A DNA stretch of 64,000 nt, from assembly GCA_900299025.1 (NCBI GenBank), contig OMIE01000086.1, positions 33,828 to 97,827 on the forward strand, in the 5' to 3' direction. Below the pieces are notes generated by a model. It did not search any database and was not told the DNA's origin. It saw only the letters and a program-made list of their open reading frames with translations. Shown piece after piece: positions 19,252 through 29,228 of this stretch (its first letter is position 1; the number at the start of each line of letters is the position of its first letter). The DNA is from Burkholderiaceae bacterium (GTDB lineage Bacteria > Pseudomonadota > Gammaproteobacteria > Burkholderiales > Burkholderiaceae_E). A program made the translations under genes and the position numbers.

Positions 19252-21042
19252 TCAAAAAGTTCTTGCCTTGGGCGTAAACGTGTCGACTGTGAGGGGCTTT
19301 AAAACCACCGGCTTATAGTCTAGGCGGTTGCCTTCGGAGTACCAAAGGCTGTGGCGCATCCAATGGGTATCGTCACGATTGGGGTAATCGCGATGGGCGT
19401 GCGCACCACGACTCTCCTTGCGGGCTTCTGCAGACACAATAGTCGCTTTGGCGGTCTCCATCAAATTATCAAGTTCCAACGCTTCAACGCGCGCCGTGTT
19501 GAACACCTTGGACTTATCCTTCAGATGGATGTGCTTGGCTCGTTGATCGAGTTCTGCAATCTTCTGCACACCTTCTTTCAAGAGCTCATCAGTCCTGAAG
19601 ACCCCGCAGTGCGCTTGCATCGTCTTACGAACATCGTTGGCAACGTCTTGGATATTCTCGCCAGAACCTGAAGACTCGAGCCGAGCCAATCTTGCAAGCG
19701 AAGCGTCCCCGGCATCAGGCGGCAAATCCCTATACTCATCTGCATTGAGCTTACTCGACACAATATGGTTGCCGGCAGCACGACCAAATACAAGTAAGTC
19801 AAGCAATGAATTAGTGCCCAAGCGATTTGCGCCATGGACCGATACACAGGCACATTCGCCGATGGCGTATAAACCAGGTACAACGGTATTGGGGTTGCCT
19901 GCCTTGGGTACAACGACCTCACCGTGATAATTCGTAGGAATACCGCCCATCTGATAGTGGATCGTCGGGACCACAGGAATGGGATCCTTGATAGGGTCTA
20001 CATTAGCAAACTTGATAGCGATCTCTCGAATCGAGGGCAGACGTTTCATGATGGTCTCGGCGCCTAGGTGATCTAGCTTCAAGAGCACATGATCGCCATG
20101 CTCGCCACAGCCTCGACCTTCTTTGATTTCCTGATCCATCGAACGCGAGACAAAATCGCGCGGCGCCAAATCTTTAAGGGTGGGTGCATAGCGCTCCATG
20201 AAGCGCTCGCCGTGCTTGTTCAACAAAATGCCACCCTCGCCACGAACGCCTTCGGTGATCAGTACACCAGCGCCGGCAACCCCGGTCGGGTGAAACTGCC
20301 AAAATTCCATATCTTCGAGCGGTATTGCAGCCCGCGCTGCCATGCCCATGCCATCACCGGTATTGATAAAGGCATTGGTCGAGGCCTGCCAAATGCGCCC
20401 TGCACCGCCCGTTGCCAGCACAGTGACCTTGGATTGGAGCAGCATCACTTCGCCTGTTTCCATCTCAAGGGCAACCACACCAACAACAGCACCTTGGCTG
20501 TCACGAATCAAGTCAAGCGCCATCCACTCGACGAAGAACTGTGTGCGCGCCTGGACATTACGTTGGTATAAGGTATGTAGCAGCGCATGTCCCGTCCGGT
20601 CTGCTGCCGCACAGGCACGTTGAACCGGCTTTTCGCCAAAGTTGGCGGTATGCCCGCCGAAGGGACGCTGATAAATCGTACCATCTGGATTACGGTCAAA
20701 GGGCATGCCGAAGTGTTCTAGTTCGTAAACCACCTTTGGCGCTTCGCGGCACATAAATTCGATCGCATCCTGATCACCGAGGTAATCCGATCCCTTGACC
20801 GTATCAAACATGTGCCAGTACCAACTATCTTCCGACATATTGCCAAGCGCGGCCCCGATGCCTCCCTGGGCAGCGACCGTATGCGATCGCGTCGGGAAAA
20901 CCTTACTCAGTACTGCAACGCTATAACCAGCCTGTGCCAATTGCAATGAGCAGCGCATCCCTGAGCCACCCGCACCGACGATGACTGCATCAAAGCGGCG
21001 TCTTGGAAGATTGTTGGCCAAATGGCTTACGATTTCCGTCAT
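19252..21042 (-). CDS. sdhA: Succinate dehydrogenase flavoprotein subunit
   Basis: SdhA oxidises succinate to fumarate with covalently bound FAD. The 596-residue product has the FAD motif VIVGAGGSGMRCSLQLAQAG, the flavin-linking His in SHTVAAQGGIGA, and catalytic segments such as HPTGVAGAGVLITEGVRGEGG and VHGANRLGTNSLLDL. Length is normal. It lies between sdhD and sdhB. Confidence 0.96.
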   Translation of the reverse strand: MTEIVSHLANNLPRRRFDAVIVGAGGSGMRCSLQLAQAGYSVAVLSKVFPTRSHTVAAQGGIGAALGNMSEDSWYWHMFDTVKGSDYLGDQDAIEFMCREAPKVVYELEHFGMPFDRNPDGTIYQRPFGGHTANFGEKPVQRACAAADRTGHALLHTLYQRNVQARTQFFVEWMALDLIRDSQGAVVGVVALEMETGEVMLLQSKVTVLATGGAGRIWQASTNAFINTGDGMGMAARAAIPLEDMEFWQFHPTGVAGAGVLITEGVRGEGGILLNKHGERFMERYAPTLKDLAPRDFVSRSMDQEIKEGRGCGEHGDHVLLKLDHLGAETIMKRLPSIREIAIKFANVDPIKDPIPVVPTIHYQMGGIPTNYHGEVVVPKAGNPNTVVPGLYAIGECACVSVHGANRLGTNSLLDLLVFGRAAGNHIVSSKLNADEYRDLPPDAGDASLARLARLESSGSGENIQDVANDVRKTMQAHCGVFRTDELLKEGVQKIAELDQRAKHIHLKDKSKVFNTARVEALELDNLMETAKATIVSAEARKESRGAHAHRDYPNRDDTHWMRHSLWYSEGNRLDYKPVVLKPLTVDTFTPKARTF

Positions 21043-21091
21043 GTTTAATGCCTCAATGTTTACAAGATGATGAGCCTGAATGCTTTAATCG

Positions 21092-21442
21092 CTAGACTTT
21101 CCAAAGAATGAGAACAGTCCAGCATAAATAGGCGATCAAGCCGATAATGGTTAGCACCTGAAGGCTAAGCCTGATGGCTGTTGGCTTGATGTAGTCCATG
21201 TAAATATCGCGCACACCCACCCAGGCATGCCAGCAAAGTGCCAACATCGCAAGCAGTGTGATGATCTTGAACCAAGCCTGACTGAAAAGGCCAGCCCATT
21301 GATCATAATTTGCGGCGGCTCCCAGGCTTACAGCACCAATCACTACAAATGTGTAAACAAGAAGAACAACAGCGGTGATGCGCTGGGCTAGCCAATCTTT
21401 AAGACCGTAGTGGGCGCCGGTGACGATTCGTCTGCTAGCCAT
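21092..21442 (-). CDS. sdhD: Succinate dehydrogenase membrane anchor subunit SdhD
   Basis: A 116-residue anchor with three hydrophobic helices (about ITAVVLLVYTFVVIGAV, FKIITLLAMLALCWHAWVGV, LSLQVLTIIGLIAYLCWTVL). The His in CWHAWVGVRDIYMDY is the expected heme b ligand region. The ATG at 21442, one base after the sdhC stop, is chosen over an in-frame start 10 codons upstream that would overlap sdhC. Confidence 0.92.
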   Translation of the reverse strand: MASRRIVTGAHYGLKDWLAQRITAVVLLVYTFVVIGAVSLGAAANYDQWAGLFSQAWFKIITLLAMLALCWHAWVGVRDIYMDYIKPTAIRLSLQVLTIIGLIAYLCWTVLILWKV

Positions 21443-21443
21443 C

Positions 21444-21845
21444 TTAGAACGCTCCAAAAAGACGAAGAGCAACCACGGCGGTCATAGCCAGGCTCAACAT
21501 GAGAACGACTCTAGCACTTGATCGGGCCTGTTCCTTGGCTGTTCCAATGTGTAAATCCAAGACCAAATAGCGAATGCCAGCGATGGCATGATGCAGGAAT
21601 GCCCAAATCACGGCGAGACAAATCAACTTCGCCAACGGATGCCCAAGGGTCGCACTCAGTCGGGCGTGGGTCATCTCAGAGGCGATGCTTTGATCTAGCG
21701 TAAACAAGACGAGCGGGATGCCGATCAAAAACAGAAAGGCACCGCTTAGCCGATGCAGAATCGACACCACACCCGCAAGCGGCAGCCGATAGCTAAGAAT
21801 TTGCGAAACATGAATGTTCCGAAACTGCGGACGTGTTGAACTCAC
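21444..21845 (-). CDS. sdhC: Succinate dehydrogenase cytochrome b556 subunit SdhC
   Basis: A 133-residue membrane anchor with three hydrophobic helices and the family signature RPQFRNIHVSQI...YRLPLAGVVSILHRLSG; the heme/quinone region includes FLHHAIAGIRYLVLDLHIG. The open frame extends 34 codons upstream, but that stretch is unlike SdhC. A GTG at 21845 with AGGGAG seven bases upstream gives the standard VSSTRPQFRN start, so I chose it. Confidence 0.9.
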   Translation of the reverse strand: MSSTRPQFRNIHVSQILSYRLPLAGVVSILHRLSGAFLFLIGIPLVLFTLDQSIASEMTHARLSATLGHPLAKLICLAVIWAFLHHAIAGIRYLVLDLHIGTAKEQARSSARVVLMLSLAMTAVVALRLFGAF

Positions 21846-21981
21846 AAGTAACTCCCTTTTCGAATCGCCAGGACTCTTCGGACCTTGGCTGCACAAGCAC
21901 CAAGCCCAACCGTATTGACGCGGCCTTTTGCTCGGTGGCAGGCGCATTTTGCGTCAAATCGCGGGCTTTCACAAAGCACGC

Positions 21982-22776
21982 CTAGACCAAGGCGTTAAAG
22001 TAGTGGTGGTTTTCGGTCAGGTAATAGCCTCGACGGACTTCAACCGGCCGATCCTGGTAGGTTGTTGAGAGCCTGTCGACCAGCAAAACCGGTGTCCCGG
22101 TCGCCACCCCTAAGCGTCGTGACTGCTCTTGCGGACAAGCAATTGCCTTGATTTGCTCACGCGCTTTGAGCATACGAGTTCCAAAACTTGCCTCAAACAA
22201 GGCGTAGAGCGGGCCCTTGTACTGCTGCAAGCGCTCTTGGGTCAGACCGCGAAAAAGATTCGCTGGCAGCCATAACTCGTCAAGAACTGCCGGCGAAGCG
22301 TCAACGTTTAACATTCGGCGAATAAATACTGCCGATTCACCCGCTCGCATTTGCAACTCGCGGGCGACATCAACCGGGGGCCTTAAACGGCGACATTCAA
22401 GAATGTGGCTTTCGGTCTCAGGCAAGCCCCCTGCATCACGCCTTAATCGCAAAAAACGGAATTGAGCACGTTCCTCGTGATGACTTGAAACAAAAGTACC
22501 TTTGCCCTGGCGCCTTACCAGCACATGTTCGGCTGCAAGTTCCTCAATCGCCTTTCTCACCGTGCCCTGGCTCACCGCAAAGCGCCTGGCCAGTTCACTT
22601 TCACTGGGCACCATTTGCCCAGGCTGCCATTCTCCTAAATCGAGCGCCCGCATGAGACGGTCCTTAATCTGCCGATAAAGTGGGCTGAAGGTTGGTGCAC
22701 CCATGGAGTCTTTGCCCAATTCGTCAGGGGTAGGCACGTCATTGACCGAGAGTGCGCTTGACTGATCGCGTTGCAT
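21982..22776 (-). CDS. GntR-family transcriptional regulator (HutC/UTRA type)
   Basis: A 264-residue regulator with an N-terminal winged helix (PLYRQIKDRLMRAL, VPSESELARRFAVSQGTVRK, at about residues 32-90) and a C-terminal UTRA effector domain (about 110-255, ending in EVRRGYYLTENHHYF). It stands directly upstream of sdhC on the same strand and is divergent from mdh. In Betaproteobacteria this position is typical of a GntR gene linked to TCA genes, so it probably regulates sdh-gltA and perhaps mdh. The ligand is unknown. The palindromic site in its own upstream region supports autoregulation. Confidence 0.88.
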   Translation of the reverse strand: MQRDQSSALSVNDVPTPDELGKDSMGAPTFSPLYRQIKDRLMRALDLGEWQPGQMVPSESELARRFAVSQGTVRKAIEELAAEHVLVRRQGKGTFVSSHHEERAQFRFLRLRRDAGGLPETESHILECRRLRPPVDVARELQMRAGESAVFIRRMLNVDASPAVLDELWLPANLFRGLTQERLQQYKGPLYALFEASFGTRMLKAREQIKAIACPQEQSRRLGVATGTPVLLVDRLSTTYQDRPVEVRRGYYLTENHHYFNALV

Positions 22777-22813
22777 GCTGCGATTGAATCACGAGGCCCG
22801 TGACTTGTCCAGT

Positions 22814-22846
22814 GTCTTATCTCTTATATAAGACATAAAAGTCTTT
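22814..22846. promoter_or_regulatory. Palindromic operator candidate between gntR and mdh
   Basis: Half-sites follow one another: GTCTTAT (22814-22820), CTCTTAT (22821-22827), ATAAGAC (22828-22834) and a further GTCTTT (22841-22846). The core TCTTATATAAGA at 22822-22833 is a perfect 12-bp palindrome. The element is 38 bases before the gntR start and about 140 bases before mdh. GntR-family proteins bind such short inverted repeats, so this is a likely site for the adjacent regulator; this is inference. Confidence 0.6.
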
Positions 22847-22985
22847 GACGTTGGGACAGCTTGCCTCTCCAATCGTCCGACAGTATTCCGTGCATCCCGC
22901 CTTGCTGAGTCAAGCCACGGCGCTATGAGGCTTGGCGAGTGCGATGTTGCGCAAACCTAAATAAACCCTACTATCAGGAAAAGTC

Positions 22986-23975
22986 ATGAGTAAGACAGCC
23001 AAACGGGTCGCAGTCACCGGAGCCGCCGGACAAATCGGGTATGCCCTCTTGTTTCGTATCGCCTCGGGCGAGATGCTTGGCAAGGATCAGCCCGTGATCT
23101 TGCAATTGCTGGAGATCCCCGATGAAAAGGCTCAAAAAGCGCTCAAAGGCGTCATGATGGAGCTTGAGGACTGTGCCTTTCCGCTGCTTGCCGGCATGGA
23201 AGCTCACAACGATCCAAACAAGGCCTTTAAGGACACAGACTATGCCTTATTAGTCGGCGCTCGGCCGCGAGGACCGGGCATGGAGCGAAAAGACTTGCTA
23301 AGTGCTAATGCGGCCATCTTCACCGCGCAGGGCAAGGCCTTGGACGCATCGGCTTCGCGCGATGTCAAAGTTCTTGTGGTGGGCAATCCCGCCAACACCA
23401 ATGCCTACATCGCTATGAAATCAGCGCCGTCGATCAACAAACGGCAATTCACCGCGATGTTGCGCTTGGATCACAACCGAGCCCTCTCGCAGATCGCGGC
23501 TCGTACCGGCAAGCCCGTGTCCGACATTCGTAAGCTCTGTGTCTGGGGCAATCATTCCCCCACGATGTACGCAGACTATCGTTTTGCAACGATCGGTTCG
23601 TCATCAGTCAAGCAAATGATCAACGATGATGCGTGGAATCGCGACATATTCCTACCCACGGTCGGAAAACGCGGAGCAGCGATTATCGAAGCGCGCGGCT
23701 TGTCATCAGCCGCCTCGGCCGCCAACGCTGCTATCGACCATATGCGTGACTGGACTCATGGCACAGGCGGCGAATGGACAACGATGGGGATCCCTTCGGA
23801 TGGCTCGTACGGCATTCCGCAAGATGTGATGTTCGGCTTTCCAGTCACTTGCCAAAATGGCGACTACAGCATTGTCCAAGGACTTGAGATCGACAAGTTT
23901 AGCCAAGAGCGTATTGCCATCACGCTCAAGGAGTTAAGCGAAGAACGTGAGGCAGTGGCTCATTTGCTCGGTTAA
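22986..23975 (+). CDS. mdh: Malate dehydrogenase (NAD)
   Basis: Oxidises malate to oxaloacetate in the TCA cycle. The 329-residue product is of the LDH-like cytosolic type: dinucleotide fold [22 protein letters not shown], mobile-loop arginines in [37 protein letters not shown] and the catalytic His in VWGNHSP. AGGAAA precedes the ATG. It is the first of a rightward series mdh-prpB-prpC-mliC-like-acnA and is divergent from gntR-sdh. Confidence 0.95.
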   Translation: MSKTAKRVAVTGAAGQIGYALLFRIASGEMLGKDQPVILQLLEIPDEKAQKALKGVMMELEDCAFPLLAGMEAHNDPNKAFKDTDYALLVGARPRGPGMERKDLLSANAAIFTAQGKALDASASRDVKVLVVGNPANTNAYIAMKSAPSINKRQFTAMLRLDHNRALSQIAARTGKPVSDIRKLCVWGNHSPTMYADYRFATIGSSSVKQMINDDAWNRDIFLPTVGKRGAAIIEARGLSSAASAANAAIDHMRDWTHGTGGEWTTMGIPSDGSYGIPQDVMFGFPVTCQNGDYSIVQGLEIDKFSQERIAITLKELSEEREAVAHLLG

Positions 23976-23993
23976 ACCAAGAGGAGTTGATTC

Positions 23994-24875
23994 ATGAGCA
24001 GTCCTGGACTAAGGTTTCGTGAAGCACTAAGCCAAGAAAAGCCGTTGCAAATTGTCGGCGCCATCAATGCCAACCATGCCTTGCTTGCAAAGCGAGCTGG
24101 GTATCGCGCCATTTATTTATCGGGTGGCGGGGTGGCCGCGGGCTCTCTCGGACTACCCGACCTTGGCATTTCGGGACTCGACGATGTACTTACCGACGTG
24201 AGGCGCATCACTGATGTGTGCGATTTACCGCTGCTTGTCGATGTCGACACGGGCTTTGGGGCTTCGGCCTTTAATGTGGCACGTACGGTCAAATCACTGA
24301 TTAAATTTGGTGCGGGCGCAATGCATATCGAAGATCAAGTCGGAGCAAAGCGTTGCGGACATCGACCTAATAAAGAGATCGTTTCCAAAGATGAAATGGT
24401 CGACCGAATCAAGGCTGCGGCAGACGCTAGGACCGACCCCCATTTTGTCATCATGGCCCGAACCGACGCAATCGCGGTCGAAGGCCTCGAGGCTGCCGTT
24501 GAGCGAGCTCTCGCCTGCGTTGAAGCTGGTGCCGATATGATTTTTCCAGAGGCTATTACCGAGTTATCGATGTACCGAGAATTTGCTGATGCAGTCAAAG
24601 TGCCGATACTGGCAAACATTACCGAATTTGGTCAAACGCCGCTCTTTAAAACCGATGAGTTGGCCTCGGCGGGATGTGCGATGGTGCTCTATCCATTATC
24701 GGCTTTTAGAGCAATGAATAAGGCCGCTGAAACCGTCTACGAAGCGATTCGCCGCGACGGCACACAAGCTGCCGTCGTCGAACATATGCAAACCCGTCAG
24801 GCCTTATACGACGCCATCGGATACTGGGAATTCGAACACCGCTTGGATCAACTATTTGCTAAAGGAAAGCATTGA
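23994..24875 (+). CDS. prpB: 2-methylisocitrate lyase
   Basis: Cleaves 2-methylisocitrate to succinate and pyruvate in the methylcitrate cycle of propionate breakdown. The 293-residue product belongs to the isocitrate lyase/PEP mutase superfamily, with VDVDTGFG, the metal-site segment [18 protein letters not shown] (KRCGHR is the lyase motif) and ARTDA. AGAGGAG lies well placed before the ATG. It is coupled to prpC by a TGATG overlap. Confidence 0.93.
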   Translation: MSSPGLRFREALSQEKPLQIVGAINANHALLAKRAGYRAIYLSGGGVAAGSLGLPDLGISGLDDVLTDVRRITDVCDLPLLVDVDTGFGASAFNVARTVKSLIKFGAGAMHIEDQVGAKRCGHRPNKEIVSKDEMVDRIKAAADARTDPHFVIMARTDAIAVEGLEAAVERALACVEAGADMIFPEAITELSMYREFADAVKVPILANITEFGQTPLFKTDELASAGCAMVLYPLSAFRAMNKAAETVYEAIRRDGTQAAVVEHMQTRQALYDAIGYWEFEHRLDQLFAKGKH

Positions 24876-26038
24876 TGAGTGAGAGTCATGGGGCTACTAG
24901 CTCGGCTATCAAACCCAAGAAGTCTGTCGCACTGTCTGGCGTTACAGCAGGCAACACAGCGCTTTGCACCGTAGGGCGCACTGGCAACGATCTGCACTAC
25001 CGCGGCTACGATATTCTTGACATTGCCGAACAAGCTGAGTTCGAAGAAGTCGCTTACCTACTGGTTCACGGCAAGTTGCCAAACGCTGCCGAGCTTCGGG
25101 GGTACAAGACAAAACTTAAAGCCTTGCGTGGATTACCGGCACAAGTCAAGGCAGTTTTAGAATCGCTGCCCGCAGGTAGCCACCCGATGGATGTGATGCG
25201 CACTGGTGTATCAGCACTCGGTTGTGTGCTGCCCGAAAAAGATGATCACAACAGCCCAGGCGCGCGCGACATAGCAGACCGTTTGATGGCAAGTCTAGGA
25301 TCGGTATTGCTGTATTGGTATCACTATGCGTTCAACGGACGGAGAATCGATGTCGAGACAGACGATGACTCGATCGCTGCGCATTTCCTGCATTTATTGC
25401 ACGGGCAGGCTCCATCAGAACTTTGGATTCGGGCGATGCACACGAGCCTCAATCTTTATGCCGAACACGAATACAACGCCTCGACCTTCACATGTCGGGT
25501 GATTGCCGGTACGGGCTCAGATATGTATTCAGCTATTGCCGGAGGGATCGGCGCCCTTCGCGGACCTAAACACGGCGGCGCGAACGAGGTTGCCTTCGAA
25601 GTACAAAAGCGTTATGAAAGCCCAGACGATGCAGAGGCCGACATTCGTCGAAGAGTCGAGGCAAAGGAGGTGGTTATAGGTTTTGGCCATCCGGTCTACA
25701 CCATTGCCGACCCGCGCAACAAAGTGATCAAAGAAGTAGCTCGACGGCTCTCGAGCGATGCTGGCGATATGAAAATGTTTGATATCGCCGAACGCCTTGA
25801 ATCGGTCATGTGGGATGCAAAAAAGATGTTCCCCAACCTCGACTGGTTTTCCGCCGTCTCGTACCACATGATGGGCGTGCCCACTGCAATGTTCACGCCG
25901 CTTTTCGTCATTTCACGTACGTCGGGATGGGCGGCTCATGTGATTGAGCAACGTATTGATAACAAGATCATTCGGCCTTCTGCGAATTACGTCGGACCCG
26001 AAGATCAAAAATTTGTGCCGCTTGCGCAACGTACCTAG
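24875..26038 (+). CDS. prpC: 2-methylcitrate synthase
   Basis: Condenses propionyl-CoA with oxaloacetate. The 387-residue product is a short citrate synthase relative, with [20 protein letters not shown] N-terminus, [31 protein letters not shown] and [14 protein letters not shown]; the latter is characteristic of PrpC. The ATG at 24875 overlaps the prpB stop (TGATG), with AAGGAAAG upstream. No prpD, acnD or prpF gene is present in the window, so methylcitrate dehydration must use another gene or the downstream aconitase. Confidence 0.93.
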   Translation: MSESHGATSSAIKPKKSVALSGVTAGNTALCTVGRTGNDLHYRGYDILDIAEQAEFEEVAYLLVHGKLPNAAELRGYKTKLKALRGLPAQVKAVLESLPAGSHPMDVMRTGVSALGCVLPEKDDHNSPGARDIADRLMASLGSVLLYWYHYAFNGRRIDVETDDDSIAAHFLHLLHGQAPSELWIRAMHTSLNLYAEHEYNASTFTCRVIAGTGSDMYSAIAGGIGALRGPKHGGANEVAFEVQKRYESPDDAEADIRRRVEAKEVVIGFGHPVYTIADPRNKVIKEVARRLSSDAGDMKMFDIAERLESVMWDAKKMFPNLDWFSAVSYHMMGVPTAMFTPLFVISRTSGWAAHVIEQRIDNKIIRPSANYVGPEDQKFVPLAQRT

Positions 26039-26043
26039 GTCCC

Positions 26044-26469
26044 GTGGTGATCAGCCCGCGCATTACCATCGCTTTCACAGGCACTCGTGCCTTAAGTGGT
26101 ATCTTCTCCGTCACCGGCATCCTCGCTTTCACTGGCATCCTTGCCTTGACAAGTGCCCTCGCCTTCACGGGCAAGGCGGCCTGGGCCAGCGATGTTCATG
26201 AGGTATCGCGGACCGACCCTGTTCAAGCTGGCCTGTATCGTTGCCATCAGGGTGTACAAATTATTGTTAAACATATTGCACCCGACTTTGGATCGATAGT
26301 GGTCCAGTACAAAGGTAAAGACCACTTACTTTTCGCCGTCGATACCGCCACCGGCGCGGTGAGGTACCAGGATCAGCGAAGTGGCATGACCTGGATCAAG
26401 ATTCCCTCAAAATCGATGCTTCTCGATTCGAAATTGGGCCGGCAATTGGCCAACGACTGCAAACTCTAG
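26044..26469 (+). CDS. MliC-like small exported protein with repetitive signal sequence
   Basis: A 141-residue product whose C-terminal part (about residues 58-141) resembles the MliC/PliC C-type lysozyme inhibitor domain: [43 protein letters not shown] and a final NDCK, with one Cys at each end for a disulfide. The N-terminal 50 residues form a long hydrophobic export signal built from six tandem hexapeptides. The start is a GTG five bases after prpC; other starts within the repeat are possible. It sits between prpC and acnA, a context that gives no clue to function. The family call is moderate. Confidence 0.65.
   Translation: MVISPRITIAFTGTRALSGIFSVTGILAFTGILALTSALAFTGKAAWASDVHEVSRTDPVQAGLYRCHQGVQIIVKHIAPDFGSIVVQYKGKDHLLFAVDTATGAVRYQDQRSGMTWIKIPSKSMLLDSKLGRQLANDCKL
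26074..26181 (+). repeat. Six 18-bp tandem repeats in the signal sequence of the MliC-like gene
   Basis: Six consecutive 18-base units encode [30 protein letters not shown] and FTGKAA. The third and fourth units are nearly identical at DNA level. The period is an exact multiple of three, so copy changes keep the frame and alter only the length of the hydrophobic segment. Confidence 0.8.
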
Positions 26470-26486
26470 TTCATAAGGAACCCAAC

Positions 26487-29198
26487 ATGAGCGATCCATT
26501 TAAGTCTGTTAAGTCATTTAAGTACGGCCAGAAGACCGGTCATTATTATTCGCTCAAGGCACTGGGCGAACAGCTCGGAAAGGACTTATCCCGACTGCCC
26601 GTGTCGATTCGCATCGTCCTTGAGTCGGTACTACGCAACTGTGACGGCAAAAAAGTAACCGAGCAACACGTCAAGCAACTTGCCAGTTGGAAGCCGCGCG
26701 CATCGCGAACCGCCGAGATACCTTTTGTGGTTGCAAGGGTTGTTTTGCAAGACTTTACCGGCGTTCCTCTGCTCGCAGACCTTGCTGCCATGCGCAACGT
26801 AGCATCGGGCATGGGAAAGAATCCAAAAACGATCGAACCCTTGGTACCGGTCGATCTGGTTGTCGATCATTCAGTGATGATCGATCATTTCGGGACTGGC
26901 AAATCGCTTGATCTTAATATGAAACTTGAGTTTTCACGAAATCAAGAACGTTATCAATTCATGAAGTGGGGCATGAATGCCTTTGATACCTTTGGCGTCG
27001 TGCCACCTGGTTTCGGCATTGTCCATCAGGTTAATCTGGAGTATCTGGCGCGAGGCGTTCATCGGAAGGCTTCGGGTAAACGCACTGTTTTTTATCCCGA
27101 TACACTCGTTGGAACCGACAGCCACACCACGATGATCAATGGCATCGGGGTGGTGGGCTGGGGTGTTGGCGGTATCGAAGCCGAGGCAGGCATGCTTGGA
27201 CAGCCGGTTTATTTCCTCACGCCCGACGTCATTGGCGTCGAACTCACCGGAAGTCTCCGCGAAGGGGTAACTGCCACCGATTTGGTGCTAAGCATCACTG
27301 AAATGCTTCGCAAAGAAAAAGTCGTTGGTAAGTTTGTCGAGTTTTGCGGCGAAGGCACGCGTAGTCTTGCGCTACCCGATCGTGCAACGATTGCCAACAT
27401 GGCACCCGAGTATGGTGCAACCATGGGTTTCTTCCCCGTCGACGAAAAGACGATCGAATATTTCACAGGCACTGGGCGCACCAAGGACGAGATTGCAGCC
27501 TTTGAAGCTTACTTTAAAGCACAAGGCATGTTCGGTGTGTCAGACGCAAAGGACATTGAGTTCACCAAGCTGCTCAAGCTTGATCTTGGTACGGTTGCTC
27601 CCTCGCTGGCAGGTCCGAAGCGCCCGCAAGATCGCATAGAAATCGGCCACGTTAAGGAAACATTCACCAATTTATTTTCTAAACCAACTTCAGAAAACGG
27701 ATTCAACCAAGCAGCCAGCAAGTTACACGAAGATTTTTCCGCTGGTAAGTCAACGATTCGCAATGGCGATGTGCTGATCGCAGCAATCACCTCGTGTACC
27801 AATACGTCGAATCCCGGCGTTTTGCTTGCGGCCGGTTTACTGGCTAAGAAAGCGGTCGAGGCTGGCTTAACCGTTCCCAAACATATCAAGACCTCGCTGG
27901 CACCAGGCTCAAGAGTAGTGACCGAATATCTCGAAAAGGCGGGATTACTTCCCTATTTGGAAAAGCTCGGATTTAATGTTGCAGCCTACGGTTGTACAAC
28001 TTGTATCGGTAATGCTGGCGATTTATCACCAGAGATCAATGATGCGATTACGAAAAATGATCTCATTTGCGCAGCAGTGCTCTCGGGCAACCGCAACTTT
28101 GAAGCGAGGATTCATCCAAACCTGAAGGCTAATTTCCTTGCTTCGCCCCCACTCGTTGTCGCCTATGCAATTGCCGGCAATGTCACCAAAGACTTAATGA
28201 GCGAACCGGTTGGACATGGCAAAGGCGGCAAGCCGGTTTACCTCGGCGATATTTGGCCGAGCTCAGATGAGGTACACCGACTCATGAAACATGCGATGAA
28301 TCCCAAGGTTTTCCGTGAGAACTATGCGCAAGTGAAGTCGAATCCAGGCAAGCTTTGGGAAAAGGTCAAAGGCGTTAAGGGTCAGGTCTATGATTGGCCC
28401 AAATCAACCTACATCGCAAAGCCGCCATTTTTCGATGACTTTGGTATGCAAGCCTCGCACGAAACAACAGCCATTCGTGGCGCGCGAGCTTTGGGACTTT
28501 TTGGTGATTCAATCACGACAGACCATATCTCACCAGCGGGTTCGATTAAGGAAAGCTCACCCGCTGGGCAGTGGCTGCTTGCCAACGGTGTCACGAAGGC
28601 CGACTTTAATAGTTATGGGTCGCGTCGCGGCAATCATGAAGTGATGATGAGGGGCACCTTTGCGAACGTCAGGATCAAGAATCTAATGATTCCCGCCAAG
28701 CCTGATGGCTCAAGAGTCGAAGGGGGCATCACCATTCATCAGCCAAGCGGCGAGACCTTGTCGATTTATGACGCTGCCATGCGCTACATCGACGAACAGA
28801 CGCCGACGGTCATCTTTGGCGGTGAGGAGTACGGTACAGGTTCTTCGCGTGATTGGGCAGCTAAGGGCACGCAACTGCTTGGTGTTAAAGCTGTGGTGGC
28901 TCGGAGTTTTGAGCGAATCCATCGCTCTAATTTAGTGGGCATGGGTGTACTTCCTTTGCAGTTCAAAGGCAGCGACTCCTGGGAATCGCTAGGCATTCAC
29001 GGCGACGAGCGCTTTGACCTCGAAATACCTGCGAAACTCAAGCCGCAACAAGATATTGCGCTTGTGATTCATCGCGGCGATGGCAGCACGAGCAAGGTGC
29101 AGCTTCTGTCACGCATCGACACTGCAATTGAGGTTGACTACTACCTTCATGGGGGCATCCTGCCCTATGTCTTGCGTGACTTGCTGTCTGCAGCCTAA
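26487..29198 (+). CDS. acnA: Aconitate hydratase A
   Basis: Isomerises citrate to isocitrate with a 4Fe-4S cluster. The 903-residue product is of the AcnA/IRP1 type: [56 protein letters not shown] in segments, the cluster ligands in SCTNTSNP and [10 protein letters not shown], and the C-terminal swivel domain with [10 protein letters not shown]. It follows the MliC-like gene by 17 bases. It is not AcnD by its N-terminal sequence, though a role in methylcitrate dehydration or hydration cannot be ruled out. Confidence 0.95.
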   Translation: MSDPFKSVKSFKYGQKTGHYYSLKALGEQLGKDLSRLPVSIRIVLESVLRNCDGKKVTEQHVKQLASWKPRASRTAEIPFVVARVVLQDFTGVPLLADLAAMRNVASGMGKNPKTIEPLVPVDLVVDHSVMIDHFGTGKSLDLNMKLEFSRNQERYQFMKWGMNAFDTFGVVPPGFGIVHQVNLEYLARGVHRKASGKRTVFYPDTLVGTDSHTTMINGIGVVGWGVGGIEAEAGMLGQPVYFLTPDVIGVELTGSLREGVTATDLVLSITEMLRKEKVVGKFVEFCGEGTRSLALPDRATIANMAPEYGATMGFFPVDEKTIEYFTGTGRTKDEIAAFEAYFKAQGMFGVSDAKDIEFTKLLKLDLGTVAPSLAGPKRPQDRIEIGHVKETFTNLFSKPTSENGFNQAASKLHEDFSAGKSTIRNGDVLIAAITSCTNTSNPGVLLAAGLLAKKAVEAGLTVPKHIKTSLAPGSRVVTEYLEKAGLLPYLEKLGFNVAAYGCTTCIGNAGDLSPEINDAITKNDLICAAVLSGNRNFEARIHPNLKANFLASPPLVVAYAIAGNVTKDLMSEPVGHGKGGKPVYLGDIWPSSDEVHRLMKHAMNPKVFRENYAQVKSNPGKLWEKVKGVKGQVYDWPKSTYIAKPPFFDDFGMQASHETTAIRGARALGLFGDSITTDHISPAGSIKESSPAGQWLLANGVTKADFNSYGSRRGNHEVMMRGTFANVRIKNLMIPAKPDGSRVEGGITIHQPSGETLSIYDAAMRYIDEQTPTVIFGGEEYGTGSSRDWAAKGTQLLGVKAVVARSFERIHRSNLVGMGVLPLQFKGSDSWESLGIHGDERFDLEIPAKLKPQQDIALVIHRGDGSTSKVQLLSRIDTAIEVDYYLHGGILPYVLRDLLSAA

Positions 29199-29228
29199 GC
29201 TTGGGATTTAGTGTTTGGGGTGCCATCG

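Noticed and set aside
22947..22974. Promoter TTGCGC-16-TACTAT for mdh
   Set aside because: Transcription would begin only a few bases before the start codon and would cut off the ribosome binding site, so it is unlikely to be the main promoter.
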